Source: Micromonospora sp. NBC_00421 (GTDB lineage Bacteria; Actinomycetota; Actinomycetes; Mycobacteriales; Micromonosporaceae). From it: a stretch of DNA of 64,000 bases. This document shows positions 8,329 through 16,898 of the stretch, one piece after another. The DNA lies in assembly GCF_036017915.1 (NCBI RefSeq), contig NZ_CP107929.1, positions 5,770,001 to 5,834,000 on the forward strand, written 5' to 3'. Numbering within the stretch: position 1 is the stretch's first letter; every line of letters starts with the position of its first letter. The notes under the pieces are model-generated. The model was not told the DNA's origin and did no database searches. It saw only the letters and a program-made list of their open reading frames with translations. The position numbers and the translations under genes were made by a program.

Positions 8329-9471
8329 ATGGCGGGACGGGGCTGGGGAGGATCGGTGCTCACCGCGGTCGGCGTGGCCGCCGGGGTGGGCGCCGCACAA
8401 CTGGGCTTCGGCTACGGCCTGGGCATCATCAACTGGGCTCCGGTCGACGCCGGGGCCACCGAGCCGTCCTGGTTCGCCAGTCTCGCCTGGGCGACCTGGA
8501 TCGCCGCCGTGTCCACCGTCGCCGGGGCGGTCTGCGCCCAACGGCTGCACGAACGCGGGGGCGAGGACGTCGCCGACGGCACCCTGCACCGGGTGACCCT
8601 CGCGGTGGCGGGCGCGGTCGGTGCGTTGATCACGGTGCTGCTGGTCGCGGTGCCGTCCCGGGCCGCCTCCGTACCGGACACCTTCTCACCGCAGACCGTC
8701 GCGGCCGGTTACGCCGGGGTCGGCGTGCTGGTCGGGCTGGTGGTGGCGGTCTGGACGCTGCAATCCCGGGCCGCCGCGACGAACGTGATCGTCACCGTCG
8801 GCTGGCTCTGGCTGCTGGCCGTGGTCTCCGTCGTCGACGGGGTGCTCGCCGGTCGGGGGCTGACCAGCGCCCAACTCGGCATCTGGCAGATCGCCCAGGA
8901 CAGCCCCCGGTTCTGGTTGCGGGACCACCTCTACTGGCCGGGCGCGCTGCTCGCCCTCGGCTCGGCGCTGCTGATCGGCGCGCTGGCCGCCCGGCGGGCC
9001 GCCCGGACGGCGGAGCTGCGACTCGGCGCGGTGGTCTCCGGCGCGGCCGGACCGCTGCTCGTCGCGGTCGCCTACTTCCTCGCCGTGCCCCGACTGGCCA
9101 CGATCTCCCCGGCCCAGGTCTCGGCCCACCTCGTCGCGCCGTACGCGGTGATCGTCGGGGCGGCGGGGTCGGTGCTCGTCGCGTCGCTCGCCCAGCGGGC
9201 CGAGCGACGCGCCACCGCGCGGTCGACGCCGCCGGTGCCCCACCCCCGCACCGGCGAGTTGGACGACCGGCCGGCCGCCACCGACCCGGTCCCGCCGGCC
9301 GCCACCGACCCGGTCCCGTCCGACCCGGTCCCGCCGTCCGGTCGGGATGCCCGTGCCGACTTCCCGGCCGCCCCGGCGGATCTCCCGGCCACCCGGACCG
9401 ACGCCTCGGGTGGGATGCCGACGGATCCGCCCGCCGTGCCCAGGCCCCGCGCCGGACGCCGCACCCCCTGA
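8329..9471 (+). CDS. Polytopic membrane protein with Pro-rich tail
   Basis: 380 aa starting at ATG 8329 (MAGRGWGG), with no clear ribosome site. About seven to eight hydrophobic helices fill residues 8-300. The last 80 residues are hydrophilic, with imperfect AATDPVP and ADLPA-type repeats, and are probably cytoplasmic. It is divergent from the PASTA gene (113 nt apart). I recognise no family; many actinomycetes have unassigned membrane proteins of this form. Confidence 0.72.
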   Translation: MAGRGWGGSVLTAVGVAAGVGAAQLGFGYGLGIINWAPVDAGATEPSWFASLAWATWIAAVSTVAGAVCAQRLHERGGEDVADGTLHRVTLAVAGAVGALITVLLVAVPSRAASVPDTFSPQTVAAGYAGVGVLVGLVVAVWTLQSRAAATNVIVTVGWLWLLAVVSVVDGVLAGRGLTSAQLGIWQIAQDSPRFWLRDHLYWPGALLALGSALLIGALAARRAARTAELRLGAVVSGAAGPLLVAVAYFLAVPRLATISPAQVSAHLVAPYAVIVGAAGSVLVASLAQRAERRATARSTPPVPHPRTGELDDRPAATDPVPPAATDPVPSDPVPPSGRDARADFPAAPADLPATRTDASGGMPTDPPAVPRPRAGRRTP

Positions 9472-9691
9472 CCTCGCCGGATGCGCTGATCCTCGCCGGC
9501 CCGCGCACCCCTTGCGGACTCGTCGGGGGGACAGACCTTCCCCGCGTCGGGACACACCTCCCGCACAGCGGGTATGACACTGCGGCATGAATATGCCGGT
9601 CCGGCATACGCCCTGGGCGATGAACGGTCTCCACCAGCCGACGGGTCGACAGCGTTCGCCCGGCGCGGCGTCCGGGGCGGGGCGGGGTGGA

Positions 9692-11170
9692 TCAGTCGAC
9701 CGGCCAGGTGTGCACCGGCTCGTTGCTGCGCTGGAGTTCGGCGTACCGGTTGGCCATGTGGTGCAGGGCCGCGTCCCGGTCGAGGTTGCGGTGCCGCTCG
9801 GCGGTCCACACCGTCTCGGTCTGCCAGACCGCGCCGTTGCGGCCGGTACGGCAGCGCTGTTCGATGATGCCGAGCAGCCGGTCCCGTTCGGCGGGGGCGA
9901 CGCCGAACCGGTCCAGCCCGGTGGCCGCCTTCGGCAGCAGGGTGTCGAGGACCAGCCTGGTGACCGGCACCTGACCGAGCCGGGGCCAGTGCAGCACCGC
10001 GTCCATGCCCCGTCGGGCAGCCGCGTGGAAGTTCTCCTCGGCAGAGCTGAAGGTGAGTTGGCTCCAGATCGGCCGGTCCGACTCGGCCAGCCCGCGCGCC
10101 AACCCGAAGTAGAAGGCGGCGTTGGCAAGCATGTCGACCACGGTCGGGCCTGCCGGCAGCACCCGGTTCTCCACCCGCAGGTGCGGGCGGCCGTCCATGA
10201 TGTCGTAGACCGGGCGGTTCCAGCGGTAGACGGTGCCGTTGTGCAGCCGCAGCTCGGAGAGTTGCGGGACGCCGCCGGCGTGCAGCACCTCGACCGGGTC
10301 CTCGTCGGCGCAGATCGGCAGCAGTGGCGGGAAGTACCTGACGTTCTCCTCGAACAGGTCGAAGATCGAGGTGATCCAGCGTTCCCCGAACCAGACGCGG
10401 GGGCGCACCCCCTGGGCCTTCAGCTCGTCCGGGCGGGTGTCGGTGGCCTGCTGGAACAGGGCGATCCGGGTCTCCGCCCAGAGCTGCCGGCCGTAGAGGA
10501 ACGGTGAGTTCGCACCCACGGCGACCTGGACACCGGCGATGGCCTGGGAGGCGTTCCAGTAGTCGGCGAAGCTGTCCGGCGCCACCTGGAGGTGGAACTG
10601 GAGACTGGTGCAGGCGGCCTCGGGGACGATCGAGTCGGTGTGCGTCCGGAGTTCCTCCACCCCCCGGATGTCCAGCTCGATGTCCTCGCCCCGGGCGCCG
10701 ACGATCTGGTCGTTGAGCACCCTGTACCGCTCGTTGGTGGAGAGGTTGTCGGCCACCAGGTGCTGCTCGGTGAGGGTGGGCAGGATGCCGACCATGACGA
10801 TCCGGGCGTCCGACTTGGCGGCCCGTTCGTCGGCCCGGGTCAGGCTGCTGTGCAGGTCGCTCTCGTAGTCGGCGAAGCCGGCCCCCTCGATCAGCCGGGG
10901 TGCCGCGTTGAGCTCCAGATTGAACTGCCCCAGCTCGGTCTGGAAGAGCGGGTCGGCGATCGCGGCGAGGATCTCGTCGTTGCGCATCGCCGGTTCCGCG
11001 TCCGGGTCCATCAGGTTGAGTTCGATCTCCAGGCCGGTCATCGGCCGGTCGGCGTCGAAGCCGAAGTCGTCGAGCATCAGCGCGAAGACGTCCAGACAAC
11101 GCCGTACCTTCTGCCGGTAGCGAACCCGGTCCTCCCGGGAGAACGCGCCCTGCTCGACGTCCCTACCCAT
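9692..11170 (-). CDS. GCS2-type carboxylate-amine ligase (glutamate-cysteine ligase family)
   Basis: 492 aa from ATG with a near-perfect GGAGGAAAC ribosome site. The MTGLEIELNLMD and TELGQFNLELNAAPR blocks and the later LRLHNGTVYRWNRPVYD segment match the GCS2 family, which condenses an amino acid with a carboxylate at the expense of ATP. Actinobacteria use mycothiol rather than glutathione, so classical gamma-glutamylcysteine synthesis is not a safe call. EgtA-like or other small-molecule ligases are alternatives. It stands alone between convergent genes. Confidence 0.8.
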   Translation of the reverse strand: MGRDVEQGAFSREDRVRYRQKVRRCLDVFALMLDDFGFDADRPMTGLEIELNLMDPDAEPAMRNDEILAAIADPLFQTELGQFNLELNAAPRLIEGAGFADYESDLHSSLTRADERAAKSDARIVMVGILPTLTEQHLVADNLSTNERYRVLNDQIVGARGEDIELDIRGVEELRTHTDSIVPEAACTSLQFHLQVAPDSFADYWNASQAIAGVQVAVGANSPFLYGRQLWAETRIALFQQATDTRPDELKAQGVRPRVWFGERWITSIFDLFEENVRYFPPLLPICADEDPVEVLHAGGVPQLSELRLHNGTVYRWNRPVYDIMDGRPHLRVENRVLPAGPTVVDMLANAAFYFGLARGLAESDRPIWSQLTFSSAEENFHAAARRGMDAVLHWPRLGQVPVTRLVLDTLLPKAATGLDRFGVAPAERDRLLGIIEQRCRTGRNGAVWQTETVWTAERHRNLDRDAALHHMANRYAELQRSNEPVHTWPVD

Positions 11171-11355
11171 GTTTCCTCCAGGCGTGAGACGCGCGGGACG
11201 GTGAGCGTCCCGGCGCGCAGTGTGAACCACCATAGGAGCGCCCACGCGCCGGGGCCAGTGCCCACCGGGTATGCGCTTACCGCTTCTCTACCCAGCGGCG
11301 CTCCCACCCGCACCGGTGGCGCTGTCGTCGGACAGTGACAATCCGCACCCGTACG

Positions 11356-11394
11356 CGTCGAGGCCCCCGCTCGCGGGGAGCGGGGGCCTCGACG
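11356..11394 (-). terminator. Strong hairpin after the YceI gene
   Basis: A perfect 17-bp inverted repeat: CGTCGAGGCCCCCGCTC at 11356-11372 with its complement at 11378-11394, and a 5-nt loop. It lies 10 nt beyond the yceI stop on the minus strand. There is no U-tract, as is common for actinobacterial terminators. Confidence 0.75.
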
Positions 11395-11403
11395 GCGGGT
11401 GGC

Positions 11404-11982
11404 TCAGGCCTGGCGGACGGCCTCGCCCTCGATCTCGATCTTGATCTTCTTGCCGACCAGCACGCCGCCGGTCTCCAGGGCGACGTTCCAGGTCAGGCCG
11501 AAGTCCTCGCGGTCGATCTCGGTGCTGGCGGTGAAGCCGAACACGTCGGTGCCGAACGGGGTACGGCCGACGCCCTCGAACTCGACCTCCAGCTCGACCT
11601 GGCGGGTGACACCCTTGATGGTCAGGTCACCGAGCAGGACGAACTCGTTGCCGTCGTGGGACTTCACCGCCGTGCTGCGGTACTCCAGCGTCGGGAACTG
11701 CTCGACGTCGAGGAACTCGGGGCTGCGCAGGTGACCGTCCCGGTCGGCCTGGGCGGTGTTGATGCTGGCGGCCTGGATGGTGGCGGTGACCGCGGACTGC
11801 AACGGGTCCTCGGCGACGGTGACGGTGGCCGTCGCGTCGGCGAACTCACCGCGCACCTTGCTGACCATCATGTGGCGGGCGACGAAGCCCACCCGCTTGT
11901 GCGCGGCATCCAGCAGGTAGGTGCCGGCGGCGGGAATGGTGAGGCCGTCCCAGTCGCGGGTAACCGATTCGGTGCTGGTCAT
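11404..11982 (-). CDS. YceI family lipid-binding protein
   Basis: 192 aa from ATG with GGAGGG 8 nt upstream. YceI marks are AAGTYLLDAAHKRVGFVARHM, VRGEF, SPEFLDVEQFPTLEYRST, GDLTIKGVTR and DREDFGLTWN. Family members form a lipocalin-like beta-barrel that binds isoprenoid or other lipophilic molecules. This one has no signal peptide, so it is probably cytoplasmic, like many actinobacterial copies. It is divergent from a MarR-family regulator, with a shared 100-nt promoter region, and is probably controlled by it. Confidence 0.92.
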   Translation of the reverse strand: MTSTESVTRDWDGLTIPAAGTYLLDAAHKRVGFVARHMMVSKVRGEFADATATVTVAEDPLQSAVTATIQAASINTAQADRDGHLRSPEFLDVEQFPTLEYRSTAVKSHDGNEFVLLGDLTIKGVTRQVELEVEFEGVGRTPFGTDVFGFTASTEIDREDFGLTWNVALETGGVLVGKKIKIEIEGEAVRQA

Positions 11983-12032
11983 GTAACTGCCCTCCGGGGA
12001 AGATTGTGAGGAGCCCAACGACTGCCTGAGCA

Positions 12033-12063
12033 ACTATAGTCGCAGCAATATTCCCCATGTCAA
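12033..12063 (-). promoter_or_regulatory. Putative promoter of the YceI gene
   Basis: Reading the minus strand, TTGACA (plus-strand 12058-12063) and TATAGT (12033-12038) are separated by 19 nt, slightly long for a vegetative promoter. The region is AT-rich against its neighbours and contains GCAACTATAGTCGCAGCAA, a likely contact area for the divergent MarR protein. Confidence 0.5.
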
Positions 12064-12082
12064 GCACTGTTAGGATGACCAG

Positions 12083-12589
12083 GTGGACGACAACGTGTTC
12101 GACGACCCCCGGATCACCGCCGTCGGCCTGCTGGTCGAGGCGCACGCCGGGCTTACCGCCCGCTTCGCCGCGCAGTACGAGGAACACGGACTCTCGGCTG
12201 TCGAGTTCGAGGTGCTGATGCGCCTCAGCCGATCACCCGGCAACCAACTGCGGATGACCGACCTGGCCGCGCAGACCTCCCTGTCCACGAGCGGCGTCAC
12301 CCGGGTGGTGGACCGGATGGAACGCGACGGGTTGCTCCGCCGCCGGGCCTGCCCGTCCGACCGGCGCAGCTCGTACGCGGTGGTCACGCCCGCCGGCCTG
12401 CGGCGGTTGGACGAGACACTACCGGGCCACCTGCGGATCATCGAGCAGTGGTTCACCGGCCAACTCGCACCCGGGACCCTCGCCGCGATGCTGGACGGCC
12501 TGCGTCAGGTGCGTGACGCCGTCCACCCGGGAGCCACCGCCGGCAGCACCGACCGGGCACCGACCGACGAGCCGCCGCTCCACTGCTGA
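12083..12589 (+). CDS. MarR-family transcriptional regulator
   Basis: 168 aa starting at GTG. The winged-helix core is clear: LSAVEFEVLMRLSRSPGNQLRM, DLAAQTSLSTSGVTRVVDRME, GLLRRRACPSDRRSSYAVVT. The long C-terminal tail is Pro/Thr-rich. It has no N-terminal cysteine, so it is not an OhrR-type peroxide sensor; the ligand is unknown. It diverges from yceI and probably autoregulates from the common intergenic region. Confidence 0.9.
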   Translation: MDDNVFDDPRITAVGLLVEAHAGLTARFAAQYEEHGLSAVEFEVLMRLSRSPGNQLRMTDLAAQTSLSTSGVTRVVDRMERDGLLRRRACPSDRRSSYAVVTPAGLRRLDETLPGHLRIIEQWFTGQLAPGTLAAMLDGLRQVRDAVHPGATAGSTDRAPTDEPPLHC

Positions 12590-12764
12590 ACCACCGCCGG
12601 GAGCCCGGCCTGTCCGCCGTACGGAACCCCGCCGATCCGCCGTCGGGAACCCGTCACCCACACCGGCAGAAAAAGCGGCAGAACCCAACGGACCCACCGG
12701 ACGCACACCCGCCGATGCCCACAAAAAGGACGGTCACCCTGGCTAGCCTTCATCGCGCGGGGGA

Positions 12765-12831
12765 GCACCGGGGGGTGCCGGCGCGAGCGATTGAGCGAGG
12801 GGTTTGACCAGGGGGCTTGCTCGCTCGCGCC
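12765..12831. terminator. Hairpins between the MarR and HTH/NTPase genes
   Basis: Two elements: a short GCACC-GGGG-GGTGC stem (12765-12778), and an 11-bp perfect inverted repeat GGCGCGAGCGA (12780-12790) with TCGCTCGCGCC (12821-12831) enclosing 30 nt. They lie 10 nt past the stop of the minus-strand regulator gene and may end transcription from both sides. The rest of 12590-12764 shows no gene. Confidence 0.5.
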
Positions 12832-12841
12832 ACCCCCGCGC

Positions 12842-15460
12842 CTATCCCAACAGGCGCTCCTCCATCGGCAGCAACCGGATTCCGCCCTGCCGGCACACCT
12901 GCGTCAACCGCTCGCGCACCTCGGTCGAGCCGGTGTTCGCGGCCAGCCCGACCAGGGCCTCGATCACGTCCCGCCGGTCCTGGCCGACCGCCCCGGCGGC
13001 CACCGCCACCGCGAACCACTCCGCCGCCAGCTCCCGGTCCCCCCGATGCTGCGCCACGGTGCCCTCGATCAGCGCACACACCCCCTCCTCCACCCGGACC
13101 GACCCGCCTCCGGCCGGATGAGGCCCGAACAGCCCCGCCTCCGCTCGGGACGGGAATGCCCCCGGGCGGCCGTCGCAGCGCAGCTCGGCCAGGACCTCGG
13201 CGGCCTCATCCGCCCGGCCCGACCGGGCCAGCGCCAGGCCCACCGTGCCGAGCACCCGCCACCGCTGCCCGGGATCACCCACCCCCGCCAGCGCGGAGAC
13301 CACCCGCCGGCCCTGCTCCACCGCGTCGCCGTACCGGCCCTCCAGCCGGGCCACCTCGGCCAGGTCGGCGCGGGCCAGCAGGCGCAGCCGGGGCTCCCCG
13401 CACTGGGCGGCCAGCCGGTCCACCGCGGCGAGTCGACGCCGGGCGGCCGGCAGCTCGCCGAGACGGATCTCGTGCCAGGTCAGCTGGTGTTGGGCGACTG
13501 CCACGTCGCGGGTCCGGCCGTGCCGGGTGGCCAGGGTCAGCACCGCCTGCGCCTGCTCGGCCGCCTCCTCGTATCCACCGGTGGCGACCAGCAGGGTGCC
13601 GAGGACGAGCCGCGCCGCCAGTTCCCCGGTCACGTCGGCCTGCCCGGCCAGCACCGCGAGCGCGGCGCGGGCGGCGGGCAGTTCGTGCGCCGCCGCACCG
13701 TGTTCGGCGGCGAGCCGGGCCACCCCGAGCAGCGCCCATGCGCGCAGCGCCGGATCAGCATCTGCGGTACGGGGGTCGGCGAGCAGCCGGCGCAGCCACT
13801 GCCGACCACTGACGTCCCGCCCCCGCATCCGCCACCACCGGGGCAGCGCGGCGGCCAGCCGCAGGGCGGTGCCCGGGTCGTCGCGGGCGGCGTGTGCCAG
13901 CGCCGCGCCGATGTCACCGGTCGCCTCGTCGAGCCGACGTACGGCGGCGGATCGTCGCGCCCCGACCAGCTCCGGAGCGGTACGGGTCGCCAGCCGGGTG
14001 ACCACCACCGCGTGCCGGCGTCGGGCTGCGGTCAGTTCGCCCCGGCCGGCGGCCTGCTCGATGGCGTACTCGCGGACCGCGTCGAGCAGGCGGAACCGCA
14101 ACGGACCGGCACCCCGGACACTGACAAGTCCCAGCTCGACCAACCGGTCCAGCAGGGGCACCGGATCGACCACCACCGCCGGCTCCCGGTCGGCCTCGTC
14201 GGCGAGCAACTCCTCGGCCAGTTCCACCGACCACCGGTTGGCGAAGACCGAGAGTCGACGCAGCGCGGCCTGCTCCCCGTCGTCGAGCAACCGGTAGCTG
14301 GTCGCCACCGCCTCCCGCAGCGTCACCGTCGCCGCCCGGGTCGGCTCGGCGGTACGCCCCGGCGGCGCGGCCTCCCAACCTCGCCCGCCGAGATCCGGGC
14401 CAGCCAGGTCGAGCACCCGGTCGCCGTACCGGCCGAGCAGTTCGGGCAGGTCGAGGATGCGCCCCCGGGCCGCCATCAGCTCGATCGCCAGCGGCAGACC
14501 GTCGAGCCGCCGGACCAGCGCGGTGAGGGCGGGTAGCTCGTCCGGGCCGGGCGGTTCCGGGCGGACCCGGGTGAGCCGGGCGGTGAACAGGGCCGCCGCC
14601 GGCCAACGGGCCAACCCGGCCGGGTCGACCACGTCGGCCGGGGGCACCTCCAGCGGCGCCACCGGGCGGACGATCTCGCCGGGGATGCCGATCGGATGCC
14701 GCCCGGTCACCACCACCCGCAGGGTCGGCACCGCCGCGACGAGCAGGTGCAGCACCTCGGCCACCGGGTCGGGCGCCCGCTCGACCGCGTCCACGAGCAA
14801 CAACGCCGGCCGGCCCCGGAGCCGGGCGGCCAACTCGGGGAGCCGGGCCGCGCCGAGCACCGCGCAGGCCGCGGCGAGCACGTCGTTGACGTCGGATCCG
14901 ACGCCGATCAGCACCCCGGCCACCCCACCGGGATGCGCGTCGGCCACCGCGTGCGCCACGGCCAGGGCCAGCGCGGTCTTGCCCACGCCGGCCAGACCGA
15001 CCAGGCTCAGCACCGGCGGCCAACCGTCGCCGGTCAGCAGCCCGGCCAGCTCGTCCAGTTCCCGTTCCCGACCGATCAACTCGACCGCCGGGGGGAGCGC
15101 GATCGGCGTACCCGGGAGGTCGGGGTCGCGGTGGGTGGTGCCGGCGAGGGTCGGGCGGTGCGGGAGCCCGACGGCCGCCGGGACCGCCGGGTCGGCGTTG
15201 GCCCGGCCGCGAGCGCTGGCGAGGAAGCCGGACCGGGCCGCGCCGGTCAGGCCGAGCGCCCCGGCGATCAGCTCGGCGGTGGTGCGCTGCGGCCGCTGCG
15301 ACCGGCCGCGTTCCAGGTCACGGACGGTCCGCACCCCGACCCCGGCCCGCTGCGCCAGGTCGGCCTGGGTGAGACCGGCGGCCAGGCGGTGGGCCCGCAC
15401 CAACTCCCCGATCGGGGTACGACCACCCGCGTCGGCCAAGTGATCATGATCCGGGGTCAT
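12842..15460 (-). CDS. Large HTH / NTPase (STAND-type) / TPR regulator
   Basis: 872 aa. An XRE-type helix-turn-helix spans residues 17-70 (IGELVRAHRLAAGLTQADLA, VRTVRDLERGR). A nucleotide-binding domain begins near 125, with Walker A GLAGVGKT at 155-162 and a Walker B-like ALLLVDAVE near 235. A winged-helix-like region and a long Ala/Leu/Arg-rich TPR-type helical array fill 500-872. This is the layout of AfsR-like signal-transducing ATPases, but with an XRE domain instead of SARP. There is no ribosome site at the ATG; a TACCCT hexamer ends 8 nt before it, so the mRNA is probably leaderless. Target unknown. Confidence 0.85.
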   Translation of the reverse strand: MTPDHDHLADAGGRTPIGELVRAHRLAAGLTQADLAQRAGVGVRTVRDLERGRSQRPQRTTAELIAGALGLTGAARSGFLASARGRANADPAVPAAVGLPHRPTLAGTTHRDPDLPGTPIALPPAVELIGRERELDELAGLLTGDGWPPVLSLVGLAGVGKTALALAVAHAVADAHPGGVAGVLIGVGSDVNDVLAAACAVLGAARLPELAARLRGRPALLLVDAVERAPDPVAEVLHLLVAAVPTLRVVVTGRHPIGIPGEIVRPVAPLEVPPADVVDPAGLARWPAAALFTARLTRVRPEPPGPDELPALTALVRRLDGLPLAIELMAARGRILDLPELLGRYGDRVLDLAGPDLGGRGWEAAPPGRTAEPTRAATVTLREAVATSYRLLDDGEQAALRRLSVFANRWSVELAEELLADEADREPAVVVDPVPLLDRLVELGLVSVRGAGPLRFRLLDAVREYAIEQAAGRGELTAARRRHAVVVTRLATRTAPELVGARRSAAVRRLDEATGDIGAALAHAARDDPGTALRLAAALPRWWRMRGRDVSGRQWLRRLLADPRTADADPALRAWALLGVARLAAEHGAAAHELPAARAALAVLAGQADVTGELAARLVLGTLLVATGGYEEAAEQAQAVLTLATRHGRTRDVAVAQHQLTWHEIRLGELPAARRRLAAVDRLAAQCGEPRLRLLARADLAEVARLEGRYGDAVEQGRRVVSALAGVGDPGQRWRVLGTVGLALARSGRADEAAEVLAELRCDGRPGAFPSRAEAGLFGPHPAGGGSVRVEEGVCALIEGTVAQHRGDRELAAEWFAVAVAAGAVGQDRRDVIEALVGLAANTGSTEVRERLTQVCRQGGIRLLPMEERLLG

Positions 15461-15468
15461 GGGCAGGA

Positions 15469-15474
15469 AGGGTA
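15469..15474 (-). promoter_or_regulatory. -10-like hexamer for a leaderless HTH/NTPase mRNA
   Basis: TACCCT on the minus strand, 8 nt before the ATG at 15460. No Shine-Dalgarno lies between them. Confidence 0.4.
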
Positions 15475-15584
15475 CGGACGGGATACGACGCCGAGCAGCC
15501 CTTCGTCGGCCTACCGACGAAGGGCTGCGGATACCCGACAAAACGCCGTCGCCGTGCTGCGCCCGACCCGATCGGACGGTACGG

Positions 15585-16739
15585 TCACATGCCCAGATCG
15601 CGGGCGATGATCATGCGCTGCACCTCGGAGGTGCCCTCACCGATCTCCAGGATCTTGGCGTCCCGCCAGAACCGGGCCACCGGGTACTCGTTCATGAAGC
15701 CGTAGCCGCCGTGGATCTGGGTCGCCTCCCGGGCGTTGTCCACCGCGATCGTGCTGGCGTGCAGCTTGGCGATGGCGGCCTGCCGCTTGAACGGCTCACC
15801 GGCGAGCATCCGCGCGGCGGCGTCGTAGTAGGCCAGCCGGGCGGTGTGCGCCTTCAGCTCCATGTCCGCGATCTTGAACTGGATGGCCTGGTAGTTGCCG
15901 ATCGGCTGGCCGAACGCCTGGCGTTCCTTCGCGTACCTCACCGACTCGTCGACGCAGCCCTGGGCGAGGCCGACCGCCAGGGCGGCGATCGCGATCCGCC
16001 CCTCGTCGAGGATCCGCAGGAACTGCGCGAAGCCCCGGCCCCGCGCGCCGAGCAGGTTCTCCGCCGGCACCCGGCAGTCGTCGAAGGTCAACTCGTGGGT
16101 GTCCGAGGCGTTCCACCCCACCTTCGAGTACGCCGGCGCGACGGTGAAACCGGGCGTCCCGGACGGCACGATGATGGTGGACAGTTCCTTGGAGCCGTCC
16201 GGGTTGGTGCCGGTGACCGCGGTGACGGTGACCAGGGCGGTGATGTCGGTGCCCGAGTTGGTGATGAACGCCTTCGACCCGTTGATCACCCACTCGTCCG
16301 TCGCGGTGTCCAGCACCGCCCGGGTCTGGGTGCCACCCGCGTCCGACCCGGTGCCCGGCTCGGTCAGCCCGAACCCGGCCAGCGCCTCGCCGCTGAGCAG
16401 CCTGGGCAGCCACCGCTCCTGCTGCGCGGCGGTACCGAAGCGGAAGATCGGCATCGCACCGAGGGAGACCGCCGCCTCCAGGGTGATCGCCACGCTGGAG
16501 TCGACCCGGGCCAGCTCCTCCAGGGCCAGGCAGAGGGCGAAGTAGTCGCCGCCCATCCCGCCGTGCTCCTCGGGGAAGGGCAGGCCGAACAGCCCCATCT
16601 TGCCCATCTGCCGGACGAGCCCGTAGGGGAAGGTGCGCCGCTCGTAGTGCTCGGCGATCACCGGGGCGACCGCCTCGCGGGCGAAGTCCCGCACGCTCTC
16701 CCGCAGCGCCTCTTGCTCCTCGCTGAGCCGGAAGTCCAT
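15585..16739 (-). CDS. Acyl-CoA dehydrogenase
   Basis: 384 aa, the standard family length, from ATG with AGGAGGAA upstream. Residues match FAD-dependent acyl-CoA dehydrogenases throughout: GLTEPGTGSDAGG, WVINGSKAFITNSG, RIAIAALAVGLAQG, QIHGGYGFMNEYPV and GEGTSEVQRMIIARDLG. The glutamate of GEGTSE is the usual catalytic base. Isovaleryl-CoA dehydrogenases lack it there, so despite the branched-chain context the exact substrate should stay open. It lies 159 nt downstream of the acyl-CoA carboxyltransferase gene on the same strand and probably works in the same acyl-CoA degradation pathway. Confidence 0.93.
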   Translation of the reverse strand: MDFRLSEEQEALRESVRDFAREAVAPVIAEHYERRTFPYGLVRQMGKMGLFGLPFPEEHGGMGGDYFALCLALEELARVDSSVAITLEAAVSLGAMPIFRFGTAAQQERWLPRLLSGEALAGFGLTEPGTGSDAGGTQTRAVLDTATDEWVINGSKAFITNSGTDITALVTVTAVTGTNPDGSKELSTIIVPSGTPGFTVAPAYSKVGWNASDTHELTFDDCRVPAENLLGARGRGFAQFLRILDEGRIAIAALAVGLAQGCVDESVRYAKERQAFGQPIGNYQAIQFKIADMELKAHTARLAYYDAAARMLAGEPFKRQAAIAKLHASTIAVDNAREATQIHGGYGFMNEYPVARFWRDAKILEIGEGTSEVQRMIIARDLGM

Positions 16740-16898
16740 CGGTTCCTCCTGTACGGGTGCCTCCCCCGGGCGCTCGTGACGCCGGGGGCGGCGGGTCGGG
16801 TGGACGACCGGTCGGGCCGGTCGACGGTGATGGCGGATCGGTGACGGCCCGTCGGGCCGGGCCGGTCGACAGCGGCGGTGGCGGATCGGGGCGGCCGG
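16740..16898 (-). repeat. Imperfect duplication between two catabolic genes
   Basis: The gap contains two diverged copies of a GTCGGGCCGGTCGAC block, each followed by a GGTGRTGGCGGATCGG-like block (about 16822-16852 and 16850-16893). It looks like a local GC-rich duplication. No gene is seen in it. Confidence 0.35.
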